Source: Gonapodya sp. JEL0774
Lineage: Eukaryota > Monoblepharomycota > Monoblepharidomycetes > Monoblepharidales > Gonapodyaceae
Length of the DNA stretch: 64,000 nt
Direction of reading: 5' to 3'
Assembly (NCBI GenBank): GCA_027604505.1
Contig: JADIIX010000009.1
Location: 213,746-277,745, forward strand
Shown here: piece after piece, positions 1 through 12,413 of the stretch
How positions within the stretch are numbered: the stretch's first letter is position 1
Layout: every line of letters begins with the position of its first letter
Program-made: the position numbers and the translations under genes
The notes under the pieces: generated by a model
Database searches by the model: none
The model's input: only the letters and a program-made list of their open reading frames with translations
Told to the model about the DNA's origin: nothing

Positions 1-236
1 TGTTAATCGCGATTGTCGGGCTGTGCGAACTTGAGGCGGGTGGAGGGACGAGAGGGGCAAGACGTCTGGGACGCGTGGGACCTAAGAACGGTCGAACAGG
101 GCTCCAATCTCGAGCTGCTCCCCTCGAGACATCTTTCAGTCCTCCTGTTGTGTCGTTCATTCACAAACAAGCCCTGGTACAACGACTCACAGTCCTACAC
201 GCTCCATTCCAACAAGTTCTTCGTATCTGCACTCAC

Positions 237-789
237 CGTTGGTTTCATGTTCCCACCATAGTGCCCACCGATGCAATTCAACTGAACAGCTTTGTCAATG
301 AGGGTTTCAGCTGTGGGTGAAGGAATAAGACGTTCCAGGGAATGAATGAGAATGAGATTGGGGATGGAATCTCCAACGCTGCGGAAGACGTCTTTGTATC
401 CACTCTCAACGATTCAACCTGATTAAGGCCACGTCATCTAAGCTGTCACGGTATCATCCGTCACCCAGCCTGTGACTTTCCTATCTCCCTCCCACCGTGG
501 TCCAAACCACAGTAATCCTGTGCAGACGGTCGGTTTTCCTGCCCCGTTTTCATTTCTCGAATCTATCGGTCGACATTTTCACCTACGACACCCATACTCA
601 TGGAGCTTCCATCACCGTATCCTCACGCGCTCCCTCCGCCACGTTTGCAGTGTTCGTACCTGTGAGCGCGAAGCACTGTTCTTTCCAATACAACGAATCG
701 TAAATCCTTGCGCGCAAGATCTTTTCCACGAGGTACTGCGGATTCGTCCCATGTACTGATTTCGCATCGTAGACCGTTCGGTTGGCCAT
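237..789 (-). CDS. PRP38: PRP38 pre-mRNA splicing factor, 5' part (cut by window start)
   Basis: Two exons of the spliceosomal protein PRP38, the tri-snRNP-associated factor needed for spliceosome activation in the nucleus. Exon 1 (789 down to 660) starts MANRTVYDAKSVHGTNPQYL and reads on to YWKEQCFALT, the invariant N-terminus of the family. Exon 2 (310 down to 237) gives AETLIDKAVQLNCIGG, then HYGGNMKPT, matching the next conserved block. The 43 codons plus one base of exon 1 join the 74 nt of exon 2 in phase across GTACG...CACAG, and exon 2 ends at a GTGAGT donor. The following exon (expected PFLCL...) is not visible in bases 1-230 and must lie outside the window. Family assignment is near certain from the N-terminal signature; only about 68 residues are present. 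Confidence 0.9.
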
Positions 790-1154
790 TGCGATGTGGT
801 TGTGGTCTCTAATGTGACAAGTTCCGTCAGCGAAACTCCTTGCACCTAAACATCTTCAACCCGTGATAGTTTTTTCAAATACCCAATATGTTCCTCGTTT
901 TGTGCATGTCACTTGTGAGGGTGCGCTCAAATTCTATGTATTAGTTGGTGAAAGAATTACATGATATGTCTCCGACAAGCCTTGGCCATAATAAATATTT
1001 CGGATACATGGGCACAAAATGAATACAGTACATGCAAGGAACTGGAGAATTACAGTAAATGACGGGATTCCAGGAATGTCGATGTCGTCATTTGCTGTGG
1101 TCCGATGGAAGCGATGTGTGTTTCGAAATCCGACACACTCGGTTCTTATTCAAA
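790..1154. promoter_or_regulatory. Shared divergent promoter region of PRP38 and NFU1
   Basis: This 365-bp gap separates the ATG of PRP38 (leftward) from the proposed ATG of NFU1 (rightward). It holds AT-rich stretches around 880-1010 and no convincing reading frame. Both genes are housekeeping, so a bidirectional promoter is a reasonable inference. No specific binding site was recognised. Confidence 0.45.
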
Positions 1155-2478
1155 ATGCAGTCGACTCGACACTCAGCAGGACGCATTCTCTCGCGTACTC
1201 GCCGCACGCAGACTCATCCTCTGGCTGCCGCCCGTGCCTGCAACCCCGCGCTCCCATGTCTCTCGCAAACTCCCATCCCCCAGATCCGCACTCTCATCTC
1301 CTCAACTTCAATCCCCAAAAGACTCCCAACTGTCGCTTTTCCTTCGAAAGTCATTTCAACTGCCAATAATTGTGTGTTTGCACCCCGTTTCCTTTCTCTT
1401 GCTCTGTTCCTTGTTCCCCGTGACCTTGGACCCCGTTTCATCCATTTCTTGTTCCCCACCACCGGCGCTTCCCTTCTCCCGGCCTCTTCTCGTGTGAAAA
1501 AATCTAGTCCGCTCTATGTTTATCCAAGTCGAGGATACCCCCAACCCTGATTCCCTCAAGTTCAAACCAGGCGTCCCCGTGATGGGTTCAGGACCTGTAC
1601 TGGAGTACCTCGATGGTCGCTCTTCCCACGCATCCCCTCTCGCTCGCCGCCTATTTCGTATTGATGGCGTTAAATCTGTACTCCTTGGTCCTGACTTCAT
1701 CACCGTGTCCAAAGACTCTTCCGATCTGTGGCATCTCATGAAACCAGAGATCTTCGGCTCCATCATGGATCACTATGCGTCCGGCCAACCTATCCACCTT
1801 CCGGAATCTGAAGCCTCCGCTCAATCCCCCGATACTGCACCTTCAGAGGACGACGACGAAGTCGTCGCCATGATAAAAGAGCTCCTCGATTCTCGAATCA
1901 GACCCGCTATACAGGAAGACGGCGGCGACGTGGAATTCAAAGGGTTCGATCACGAATCGGGAACAGTCAAGTTGATGCTGAAGGGGTCGTGCAGGTCCTG
2001 TTCCAGTTCCACGGTGACATTAAAGAACGGGATCGAGCAGATGCTGATGCATTACTTACCCGAGGTGCTTAATGTTGAGCAGGTACGTTGTCGTTTGTCT
2101 GCATCTGATGCTCTGTTACGCAATGATGTCGTGAGGCTTTCGAGGAATGTGGTGCACGGGTGGAGCGGTGTGAGTTCGTGTGAGGTGATCCGTAATTTGC
2201 TTCTGGAGGGCAAGTACGGCTAGATCACAAAGAAGCGTCTACCGCGCTTGAGGATAAGGGGGTGGACAACAGTTAACCTTCCCATCAGTGTGGAGAGAGG
2301 AACCAAGATCATCATGACGTAATCCCACAAGTCCAACACCTATTCTTAAACCCTACACCTCTCACACCATTTTCCCCGTACACCCCCACATGTCTTCCTC
2401 TTTCAGGTCACAGATCCCTTGGAAGACATCGCCACCCACGAGTTCCATAAGTTGGAAAAGGCTTTGGAGGCACAGTGA
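1155..2478 (+). CDS. NFU1: NFU1 mitochondrial iron-sulfur cluster carrier
   Basis: NFU1 delivers 4Fe-4S clusters to lipoate synthase and other mitochondrial targets. Exon 2 (about 1508-2082) begins [16 protein letters not shown], followed by the Nfu N-terminal domain ([18 protein letters not shown]) and the NifU-like C-terminal domain ([16 protein letters not shown]) with the cluster-binding pair in GSCRSCSSS. Exon 3 (2407-2478) adds [18 protein letters not shown] and the stop; the unspliced frame would instead read into the intron at 2083. I propose exon 1 at 1155-1371. It encodes 72 residues with many Arg and no acidic residue, a typical matrix-targeting presequence, and joins in phase through GTGTGT...TCTAG at 1372-1507. 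An in-frame TGA at 1495 rules out a simple upstream extension. Core identity is very sure; exon 1 is a well-supported inference. Confidence 0.9.
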
Positions 2479-3283
2479 AACCCGGTAGGGTGACAAGACA
2501 CGCATGGCGCAGAAGGCATGAAACCGGGGTGGACTAAAAGTGGGGCTTTCTGGGGGTCATTGCAATGATTCGTATAGTGGAATGGAAGTTCCGTGGTGTG
2601 TTTGCGCGTTGGTGCATCGAGCGTTGGACGCGTGGAGCCTAAAACATGTCAGAGCGAAGTGGAGATCTACATTGATAACAAATATTAGATGAAGTTTGCA
2701 TGTTCAATGCCGCTGGCTTTCGTTTGTGGCAATATGTTTTAACACATCTGGATCGAAACTCTTTCAAAACGCGACATGGTGCGAACTTGTGATTGAATAC
2801 CAAGTGCACGAGCAGCAGCAGTGTCGCGCTTTGAGTCAGAAATGCGAAGTATCATCGCACCCGTCCCCCGATCAAGCTGTGACTCCCCAATGGATTCTTC
2901 ACTCCCAGTGGGACGCGTTACATGACTTGCAATCACTAAATGGAACAGCAATCCACAACAAACACACCCCTAATTCTGCAGATTAGTATGAAGCATCCAC
3001 CCCAACCTTCACGCGCAATCTATCCACTATGTAACAGTCCTTCCCGACCCGAATGCCCTCCAACCTCTCACTTTGCCGGAAACGCCGGATACGTTTTCAA
3101 TCTCAACCTCTCCACCTCGTTCTTTAAGCTCAGTATCTCTTGGTTGTTGGCTTTGGCCAAATCTGCAAGACGCCGACGGTGGTAAATTTCTTGCATGCGA
3201 GAGGTGGTTGCAGGATCTGTCGATGCGGAGGTAGAGGAATGGTGGTTGGCTGGGACGGAAGGGGGGTGCGAGGTGGATGGAAG
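2479..3283. other. Intergenic, convergent 3' ends
   Basis: This 805-bp spacer lies between the convergent NFU1 and CFAP43 genes. Short open frames occur on both strands but none shows a recognisable domain or coherent splice structure. It presumably holds both 3' untranslated regions. Confidence 0.5.
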
Positions 3284-6200
3284 TCAACGGCTCGTGTGAA
3301 CTCGAGTCAATGAACTTGACCCACTTTGTTCCCAGATCGTCCTCCGTTCATCCACCGCCAATTCAAGCTCCCTTAACTGCACGTCCAGCTCCATATTCGC
3401 AGCTTCCTTGTCCTTAATCCTCTTTTTGATGTGTCTCTCCTGCCTCAACTTCTCCGCCACTTTGTGAGCGTGGTGTTCCGCGCCGTGTTCGGCGCGCTTT
3501 TCGAGTCGTGCCAGCTCAGAGTCACGGCGGTGATCGTCACCAGACCGAATAAATTCCTGCATTTGTTTTGTGACGCGGAGGAGCTGGATGTCACGGATCC
3601 GCATGGCTTGATCTTCTGCTTGGAAGTCGAGCATTTTGTTCTCCCATTCAAGGGCATGAATACCTTTGCGGTAATCTTTCATTTCTTGGAGCGCGGTCAC
3701 CTTAAAAGAAGATGAGGTGTGTTGGTGCGTCCGACAATGGTAAGCCATTTGGGTGTTGTGAGACATCCCTCTTCCTACCTTGCTCTTCCCAATCGCCACA
3801 ATGGAATCATTCAGATCCTCCACCACCTTTCTATCTATCAAAATCGCGTCCGAAAAGTCCGTCACAACCGCTGCCTGAGGTACCTCCACTTGACCCTGCT
3901 TAAATCCCAGCAACATCTCCACATCATACATCGCTTCCACTCTATGCTCCTTAAAGGCCGACAAATCCGCCGCTGCTTGATCAGCCTCAGTGCGCAGTCT
4001 GTCAGCCTCACGGGTTGAGCAATCCAAGAGAGATTGGATCTCCGAGAGCTTCCGGGCAGCAGTGCGGAGTTCGGATTCCGAGGCGATTTTGCGGTCGCGG
4101 AGTTCCACAAGCTTGTTCCAAACGTCGGATGGAAGACCATCGGGCATGTCTTTATCAGAGTTGAGAGGAGCGACGGAGATATCTTGTGGGCCCACAAGAA
4201 TGGGTTCCAAGGCAAGGAACGGGTTGAGCTCCTCAACCTGTCGACGAGTATTCTCTTGATCATTCACCTGAAATAAACGATATATCAGGGTCGTTGAAGC
4301 AATCTCATATCACTGAAATTCGCACAGCAGAGAGTGGGCAAACTCACTGCATCCCTTCGCTTGAACAGGCGAGAGAGTGATTCAAGATAGAACTCGAAAG
4401 AAGAAAACTCCTTTTTAAATTGCTTGTCGATCTCCTTATCCCTCTTGATAGCCTGTTCATGCTCCTCTTTAGCTTTATCCAGGTCCTTCTTGATCATTGG
4501 TGCTTCTTCCATCTGTGCCGCCTTGTCACGTTTTATTTTCTCGATGCGGGCAAGCAAGACCTCCTCCTTTGTGGAGTCGTCCTCAGTCAATATGATTGCT
4601 CTTTGCAAGTGCACAACCTGTAGCTCCTTCTTATAGATTTCTTCGTTGTTAGTAAGCTTCTGCAAAGAGAATTCACGAAGCTTGTCGTCAAACGCAATGC
4701 AAGCCTCGGAGATTGAGGATTGAAGCTTGCGGAGTTCCGTTTCCAGCGCTTTACGGTATTTTTCTTGTTCTTCCTACAGCGCAGCCCAGTAATACGTATG
4801 TGCTGGTTACGAAATGTGAATGAAGATGTACGCACTTTAAACATCTGAGCTTTTTTCTCGTACTCCTTTACTTGCTTGCGTTCGTCCTCGGTCATATCTC
4901 CTACGGGCTTGTTCATCCAATCAGGCTTCACTAGCACCTCTTCTTTGTCTTCTTTGTTCGATCTGAAGAAAAAAAAAACAGTAAGAGTAAACGGGGCATT
5001 GTCGAGAATAATTTGATTCGACAAGACTTGGATGTGCTCACCTGTCCTCGAGTTTCCCTCCCATCATTTGAAAAAGTGCGCGCTCTCGAGAATCATCTTC
5101 TTTTTGTCTCCGGATGCGCTCTTCCTCTTCTTTTCGTCGTTCGTTTAATATCTGTTGCTCCTCTTCGCTGATCCACTAAATCAGACGACAGCATGAGCAT
5201 CTTGTTAAGCCTCCGAGCTGTTTTAAGCATTTTTTTCAGATCTAACCTTTTCCACTTTGATTTCCGAGTCTTCCACTGAGAGCACGCGCTCTGGAACTTC
5301 ATTATCGTCCAGGACAGGGTGAAACACATTCTCTGCGATGCCCAACTCGGTCAGAATCTCGGTGACTCGGTCATTCTTTTCCTCAATTTTTGATATTTCA
5401 TCTCGTTTCAGTTTGGCCATAGCTGCGAACTTGGCATTGAAATTGGTCTATGACAGCAAGAGTGGCTCATGAAACTTAAGGTCAGGGCAGCGAATGGCAA
5501 GTTTCAAACCTTCAGCTCCTCCACGACATCCAGAAGTATCGTGATCTGTGCCTTACGGCGGTCGTCAGAAGTGAGCTCCAGCGGTGGGTAAAGCAGTGAC
5601 ACGCTCGAAATGTTGAATGACTCATCCAAAGGGGACTGACTGGACAGTGCCCCTCCAGGAGAATTCATTCGTGAGTCCGGCATCTGGAAATAATGTGATG
5701 TAACGTCGCACAAGGTGGAATGCGAAAAACATATCATACCTCGACTCCCGAGTTGCCTTCTCGATCTTTCTATTGAAACAAAAAGTCCAATGAGTTGGTG
5801 CGCTTTGAAGTCAGCTCAAAGAACAGTATCCTAACCTTGAATTTCTTTTGAACCATGAAAGACACAGACCGGAGCAACTTAATCTTGTTCAGTTGCTTGA
5901 TCTCGGTGGCAGTTTTCTTCCTTATTGGATAGTTTGAAACCTCGATTTCTCGCTGCGTTAGAGGATCTTGATTAAACGATCTGATCGTCTCTCCTGGCAC
6001 TGCCATTGCGTCCCAGCACTCTGTCTGTGACGAATGGATGCCAATAAGAAGGAAGTTCCGGAAGACGTTGTGCACTCGATCGCGGAGTTTAACTCACTTT
6101 TATCCTTTGCTGGATGATTCGCATTTTTATATTCTCCAGCTCAATTGCTCTCCGCACTTCTTCCAGCTTTTTTCGAGACTCAGCCTCCAATGCATCTCTT

Positions 6201-9200
6201 TCGGCAAAATGAATGATAAACTCTTCTTTTCCCAATCTCTCCAAATCCGGACACTGGGTAGGGTCTTCATTTCTAGAGATTGCTTTCTGAACGGCTGCGG
6301 ATAATTCGAGAACTCGCTGTTTGAGGGTTGTCTGAAATGACTGGGTAATGGCGAGGAATGTTTGCATAGACAAGAAAACACTGTAGTTATGACGTAGATG
6401 ACGACGTACTTCTTTCGCTTTTCGTTTGGCTTCCTCTTCTTCAGGATTCTTCAAGGCCTTTTCAGCGACGCTCTCCTCTTCCAAGGAGTCTAGTGAATCT
6501 CGAATCTCCTCCGTTAAACGAGATACTTGAGGCACATCTTTCGGAATCAGTTGCTCCATCAAGCTTTGAACCTCAGCAAGATCCCGTTTCCCAGCTGGAC
6601 TAAATTTCCAATCCCACACGCGAACACCAGCACCACCCTCGCCGACCACGCAAATCGCTTTGCCATCCCTGCTCACCGCCACGGTTCGAACACCACCCGT
6701 AACAAGGGGAAATGCTGAAACTTTAAGAGGGCGTTCTGGTTCCTCCAAATTGCGGATGAACAAGGTTCCATCCGTGGACCAAGTGACAATCCAACGACCA
6801 AAAACGGCGGAAAGTACGCGACCGCCCGGGCGGGAGGAATGACAAGTATCTGGGTAGTCCGCGACAGGAGGTCCAAGGCGGATCGACGGGGACACGCTGG
6901 AAGTAAGCTCGGCACGGTCAACCACGGGGAAGTGGTAGTGCAGCAGGCGATGAGTTGTGGTTGCAACTACCAGTGTTGGATTTCTGTGGGTTAGCAAATG
7001 AAACGGAAGAAAAAGAGAGAGTATGGGTTGAAGCAAAATTGACAGAAGTGTTTATGCTTGATATCTCCCTGCTCACCCTGCGTGTGTCACGACTGCGAAT
7101 GACCTTAACTGCTCTTTGACTTTGAAAGACAACGCCTTGATGCACCATTGAACACTTCAGATCCACATTTGCTTGGAGCCATATCGTCGGAAAACTCACG
7201 TGGACACCAATTCTCATGTTCGCGGCGATGCTGCCTGATAACTCCAGCACCCCGGTGGAGAGTTGCCACTTGTAAATCGTACTTTCTCCGTCCACCTGAT
7301 CCTCTGCAGTGACAGCGTAGAGTGTGGCCGCCAAAGCACCACCTGCGACGGGCTCTGCAGACCATGCTAATCCTTGGAATGTGCCGCCTCCAGCTGATAA
7401 GTATCCCAAGATGCTTATATTATTTTTGCGACAATGTGATCCCATGGGAGGTTTAGTGGCCTCCTCGTCGGTCCTCGTGTCACTTCCGTGGACGCCTGTT
7501 GTCTGCTCTGCCCTCAAAATCCATACTCTAGAATCACCACCAGGCACTTCTTCCGCGAAGGCGAGGTACCGGCGAATGAGCGAAGTGGATCCCCCTTCAC
7601 CACCCGAGGACCATTCTGCCCATTTCACTGGGTTTTTACACACCCTACTTCTCCATACCAATGAAACCTCACACCTTCCCACTCCGTAGGTATCATACAC
7701 CCTCACCACTCCCTTAGACGATCCGACCATTGTGAGACCACAGGGTGACACGGCAAGACACGACGGGGACCCTGGCATAGCAACCTTCACGGGGACACCT
7801 GATGGATCCTGCGCTAGCCACATGATAGTGGCGGGATCGTCCACTGCATCGGGTTGCAAAGCCCCGACAAAGGAGAAGAGTTGAACGTAGCTCATGGTGG
7901 GTCCGGGTCGCATCAGGACAACACGCCCGCCATCAGAGTCGCCAACAGGCACAGGTTTCGCATTGGGGCGGGATCGGATGATGAAGGCACGACCATCCAA
8001 TGATGTTACAAACATGGAAGAGTAATCGGGTGAGAATGAAAGGCTCGTAAGAACAGGGGGAGGTTGTGGCTTCTCCGGGTATGAGAAAGATTCTGGGTCT
8101 GGGGGTGTTGCAACACGGTGAAAAGAAACAGATCGACTGGAAAGGTGCTCCTGGCCACGAATCAACCAGTGAAGGGTACCCTCCTGAACGCCCAAAACGA
8201 GAGTACAATTAACGGTGAGATTCAATCGGCGAAAAGTTGTGGGACGATTCACCTTCCCGCCAACAATTAAATGGTCGCTTGTGATCCCCACGACGCCCAT
8301 TCCTCCCGCCCCTACGTAAGCATCTCTTTGTGGCCACTCCTCAAAGTTCACTTCCCTCCTTCCCCACACAACCTCATCCAGACTTATGTTGTCCTCGGTC
8401 TGTTCCTTGTTCGTGGGTCGTACACGTGCACTGGCAACCGTCTCTCCCAGTCCAGTTTTGGGATTGTACTCCACAAGAATATCAGCAGAGAGGGATGTGG
8501 CCAGGACGGTGTGCTGAGGTGTCCAGTAATGAAGAGCCGGACGGAAGCGAAGAACAGTTGGAAACTTTCGCTGAGGAAGAGAGGAGTTGGTCAGAGTGGG
8601 AAGAAATACTGCGCTGTCTGCGGATATGAGGGGAGAGGCTGGTCTGGAACGGCATGGTGACATCTTCCCGAATGCGCAACGAAATACGAGCTTCTTCTTA
8701 CTGTTCTTTCAGCGTCCATTTCTTATGTCCCTCTTCTATTCGCCAAAATAACAATCCCGCTTCCCCACTTGTAGCGAAGGCTCTTCCATCCAATGGATCC
8801 CACGAAAGTCGACATAGGGGGACTCCCGGAACCACCTGGCACATAGCAGTGCCCCTTTTCCAGTCCCAAACAGTAACAGTGAACCCGGGCAAGTCACCCA
8901 AAGAAGCCAGGTGAACTTCCCCTGGGGAGAACGCGAGGGAGAGAAGCGAAATGTCCGTCGGTGCGGCACCTATGAGAGACAACAGAGCGTTTGTTAGTCT
9001 TTCGTGGTAAATTAAACCCAGTGCATCCAATCCACAGATGGCATCCCAAAGTACAGAGTTCCTCGGAGTTGCTCGATTTGAACGGGCCACTTCTTCATAA
9101 ACCGTGACAACCCACCCGACAGGCGCACAGGAACCCTCACTGAGCAAAATCAGCTGACCTTTCAAAACAATCTTGGCAGAAGAGGCAGCTGCGCCAATTT

Positions 9201-9654
9201 TAATGCTTTTGATGTCTGTGGTACCTCGCTCAGCGAAGACCAGTGTGTTTTCCTTCTTGCAATGAGCCATGCAGGTGATAATGGAGTCCGCAAGGACCGG
9301 TTTCAGTTCCTGTTGAGCCATTCGCGGTGTGCCAGGCGTCGGCAAAACTGGAGGCGCAGAAGAGTGGAAGTCTTGTGGGCTACCCGCACCCTGCAAGTTT
9401 GCGGTCGACATGAACACGATCGCATTTGAAGACGGATACGCGATGAGCGAGTTCGTTAGCCAGATAGGCGCACATGATGCAGATGGTGTAATAGTCAACG
9501 ACCGACTGGCAGGTTGGCGACCACACCGAAAGTTGACATCACCGGAAGCGTATTGTGAACATCCAGCGCCGCAAAAAGGTACAACGTTTTCGGAAGAAAC
9601 TCACCTTAATTCCAGCTCTCCGTACAGTCCACTTTCCTCCCGACGTCTGTCCAT
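3284..9654 (-). CDS. CFAP43: CFAP43-like cilia- and flagella-associated WD40/coiled-coil protein
   Basis: Large many-exon gene for a protein of the tether/tether-head complex that links inner-arm dynein f to the axoneme. Exon 1 (9654-9605) encodes MDRRREESGLYGELEL and joins in phase to LTITPSASCAPIWLTNSLIA. The N-terminal half (about 9500 to 6550) is a WD40 region with GFTVTVWDWKRGTAMC and GVRVWDWKF. The C-terminal half is coiled coil with family motifs RERALFQMMGGKLEDR (near 5050), VLSVEDSEIKVEK (near 5270), DWMNKPVGDMTEDERKQ (near 4900) and IRDIQLLRVTKQMQEF (near 3580). Clear introns include 4269-4347, about 8651-8700 and two stopless 78-nt introns (3701-3778, 6332-6409). The junction near 7070-6965 was not resolved. 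Total length, roughly 1,600 residues, fits the family. CFAP44 is a related alternative, but the N-terminus resembles CFAP43 more. Confidence 0.78.
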
Positions 9655-9970
9655 CGATTCCCGTGAAATACGGTCAGAATCAGCCAGAATGGTTTTGATG
9701 ACCCAAGTGTGAAGGCTGCCGGCCGTCTCGAACCTCCAACCCGATGCTTTGTCTCAATTCCAGGATGCGAAATAATGGAAACAGGAAGCACCAACAAACG
9801 AAAAAAATGTAGCTACATTAAGACGAATGTTTATTGTGCCATTACAACACCAGCAATCTACACCTCCCCATTCCCTACTCCTTTGAGCACAGCAAGTCTG
9901 AATTGCAAAAGCATGTAGAATGCATTGACATAAGTTGTATAAAATTCTGACAGACTTGATACTTCATCAC
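9655..9970. other. Spacer upstream of CFAP43
   Basis: A 316-bp gap between the CFAP43 start (9654, leftward) and the 3' end of the next minus-strand gene (9971). It is AT-rich around 9800-9960. It probably contains the CFAP43 promoter and the neighbour's 3' UTR; no defined element was recognised. Confidence 0.4.
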
Positions 9971-10375
9971 TCACTTGCTCTTCTTTGCTCGCAAGACTGC
10001 CTCTTTTCCTGCAATTTCTGCGCGTAGGTTAGCAATAGCCGGGTCCAACTCATTTCTGTCATCCTCCATTTTTCTTATTTGGATTTTGAGTGGGTTTAGC
10101 AGAGCAAGGGTGGTCCCTTTGGTAATATCAGAAGAAGTGACGTCAACTTTCAACACGTTTTTGAAGCATTTAGTGGTCCACAACAAGGTCTAAGTCAGAC
10201 CAACCGGCAACGTCGGTGGAAACTGAGTAGTGACTACGCACGTCAACCACTCACTTCCGTCTTCCCCTGCTTGCTCCTTTCAACCGCAGACAACCTTGTA
10301 ATGACGCTTCAACACCTCCTTTTTGAATTCCTCCTTGGCAATATCTGTGTCAATTACTTCCGGTGGTGTAGACAT
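9971..10375 (-). CDS. Small two-exon coiled-coil protein, unknown function
   Basis: Exon 1 (10375-10295, 27 codons) begins MSTPPEVIDTDIAKEEFKKE. Exon 2 (10189-9971, 73 codons including the stop) begins TLLWTTKCFKNVLKV and ends EIAGKEAVLRAKKSK. The join uses GTTGTC...CTTAG in phase 0, giving about 99 residues. The protein is charged and helical: residues 60-95 (NPLKIQIRKMEDDRNEL, then ANLRAEIAGKEAVL) form a likely short coiled coil. No signal peptide or membrane segment. I do not recognise the family. It lies just upstream of CFAP43 on the same strand, which may be coincidence. The donor GTTGTC is weak, so the exact exon 1 end is uncertain. Confidence 0.55.
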
Positions 10376-10890
10376 TCTTCTTTTCAGACTCGTAAGCGTT
10401 GTGTGAATGCAGAGAGAGAGACCAGAGAACAGGAATGGAGGACGTGCCGGCGTTTCCCAAACGGCATGTTCAGCCGAAAACACGATCAGCCGGTGATCCC
10501 TGTTCCTACTTTCATGTCAACGAACTGAACAAACACATACGACCGCATGTTTGGGAATGCGTCTAGATGTGCTCGTATGAGAAACGGGGGCGGGTGAACG
10601 GAGGGTGGTTGCAAATTTGATTCCGTCGAATCATACTGATGTTAAAACAATGCCGAATAGGGGCACATCATTCCTTCAAACACCAATTCTATCCCACCCC
10701 ACGACCTGTGCGATTGTGAAATATTCCAGAAGAAACTTGAGGCTGATTGTGTGGACTATGGAGTGCGGTTTGGAAACAGGGACTTGGAGCCGTGGTAGTT
10801 ACAGACAAAAATTGCATTGCAGCATGGAACAGAACTTTGTATGCATCGTAATCAATGAGCACTACCCAAATCTCACACCTCTTCCATTGA
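10376..10890. other. Intergenic, nothing recognised
   Basis: About 0.5 kb upstream of the small coiled-coil gene. The open frames here overlap on both strands, lack ATG-initiated structure with splice support, and match no family known to me. Confidence 0.4.
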
Positions 10891-11553
10891 TTAAACAACA
10901 AAATTGGAGACGAAAAGCAAACGCAAAAGAGAGCCTTGATCTCCAAAAATCGGAACAAAGGTGCAAGCAAAAGAAGAATGAGACGTCGCATAAAACTGTT
11001 CGAAAGGAAGCTGCGACTGACCACCGCTCGGCACTCCGGAGTCCAACTCACATTGCCGCTCCATCTTCCTTGCAGTGCCTCGCCTGCCCACCCCATCCGC
11101 CGGGCGCCGCAATCTCATCACTCCACTCTCTGGGCCCCCGTCATCCACTACATCCCTCATCTCCACGAAGTCGCAAGCAAACCTGATGCGCTCTTCGCGC
11201 TTTTTACCATGATGGTAAAAGTGCACGGCGTTCGTGAAAATGGTGTGTTTTCTGCGGCGGTTGGTTGGTGGGTGCTAAACACCAAGAAGACAACACGGGA
11301 AGCACTAGAGCAGAACACGAGTGGGCCTGCGGTGGTGGGTGTAGAGCTTATCGGGGGTTGGGAGACGTGTGTTTGTGACGGAACGGAACACTCACATGCT
11401 CATTGTCCTTGCATCCCCACTCCCCACTCCCTATGTACCTACACCAGAGTCGGACATTTCCTCCATCTGAGAGAACTGAAGTTTGTGTTTGTGAATGATG
11501 ACGTCTTCGTTCTTGACCAGCCAGCTCTCGGCGTGTGAACTCCATCGCCACAT
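10891..11553 (-). CDS. Possible two-exon gene, unknown function
   Basis: Candidate exon 1 (11553-11443) starts at an ATG: MWRWSSHAESWLVKNEDVII, then HKHKLQFSQMEEMSDSG, ending at a GTAGGT donor. Candidate exon 2 begins at 11274 after TGTTTAG and reads in phase HPPTNRRRKHTIFTNAV, then HFYHHGKKREERIRFACDF and VEMRDVVDDGG. The frame stays open to a stop at 10891, although a further intron may begin near 11027 (CGGCAAT/GTGAGT). The composition (charged, regular, no low complexity in the first 100 residues) looks protein-like, but I recognise no domain. This is an inference from reading frame and splice consensus only; it could be a spurious join. Confidence 0.38.
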
Positions 11554-12413
11554 TGGCACCAATGAGAATAGCGTTAGCACGTATTCAAAGCTGGCACAGA
11601 ACGTAATTGTATTATTGTCAATATAAATCGATGACATAAATTGATGCCAAAACATGGCGATGTAAAAGTGCTCATTTGATGGTCCTTGCGGGATTGATCA
11701 CATACGGCCGCATGTGAGGCGGACAACTTCCCAACACCACACTCATAACACGCAACGAGACTCCCGCGCATCTGTCGCTCAACACGTAGAACATTTGCGG
11801 AATGCGCGGACCGCTGGTGAGTGTCAACCTCATCGGCTCTCAAAGGTCTACAGGGTTGAGGTGGTCCAAAAAAGCTACTTTTCCGGAGCAGACCCTCGAG
11901 CACACTGGAGATGACTGCTAGAGAGGTTGCGGCGGGGAACTGTTCTTTGGGCGAGGATCGCTTTCTTCTTGTGTGCTAATTCCGCTCCATCCCCTCTCCC
12001 TCCGTCACCAGGTTCCCACCAAACCCAACAAAAACGTTAGAAAACGAATGAGGCTCCAAGCAGTCGGCTGACGTTGACCAGAGAACTGCATCAAACGTTC
12101 GGATCCTCCTGGTGCTCAAGAACAGTGGTGGATGTTTCAGGTCTAGTGGTAAGCACAATTCAACAAGGGACTCCAGTCTTCGCGTGACCTGAGCAGTCAT
12201 TACATCCACTCGTGGTCGCAGCTACATTACTGGTGAGTCTTTCTGGGACATGAGTAACCATACGGATTTGCGTGTTCGCAATCGAACATTCTCGGATCCG
12301 TCTGGCGGCAGAAGATGGTTTGTAGTACATAACACATGTACTGTAATACATTAATGGCACTAGATCATCTTATAATATGCTGTTCTTAGGCAACGAGGAT
12401 GAATGAAAGTATA
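11554..12413. other. Intergenic, nothing recognised
   Basis: About 860 bp with only short frames. A tRNA-like GGTCTAGTGGTAAGC near 12147 lacks any partner arms. It borders the first copy of the repeat family at 12414. Confidence 0.4.

Noticed and set aside
12140-12205. tRNA D-arm-like GGTCTAGTGGTAAGC
   Set aside because: No matching T-loop or acceptor stem within tRNA distance.
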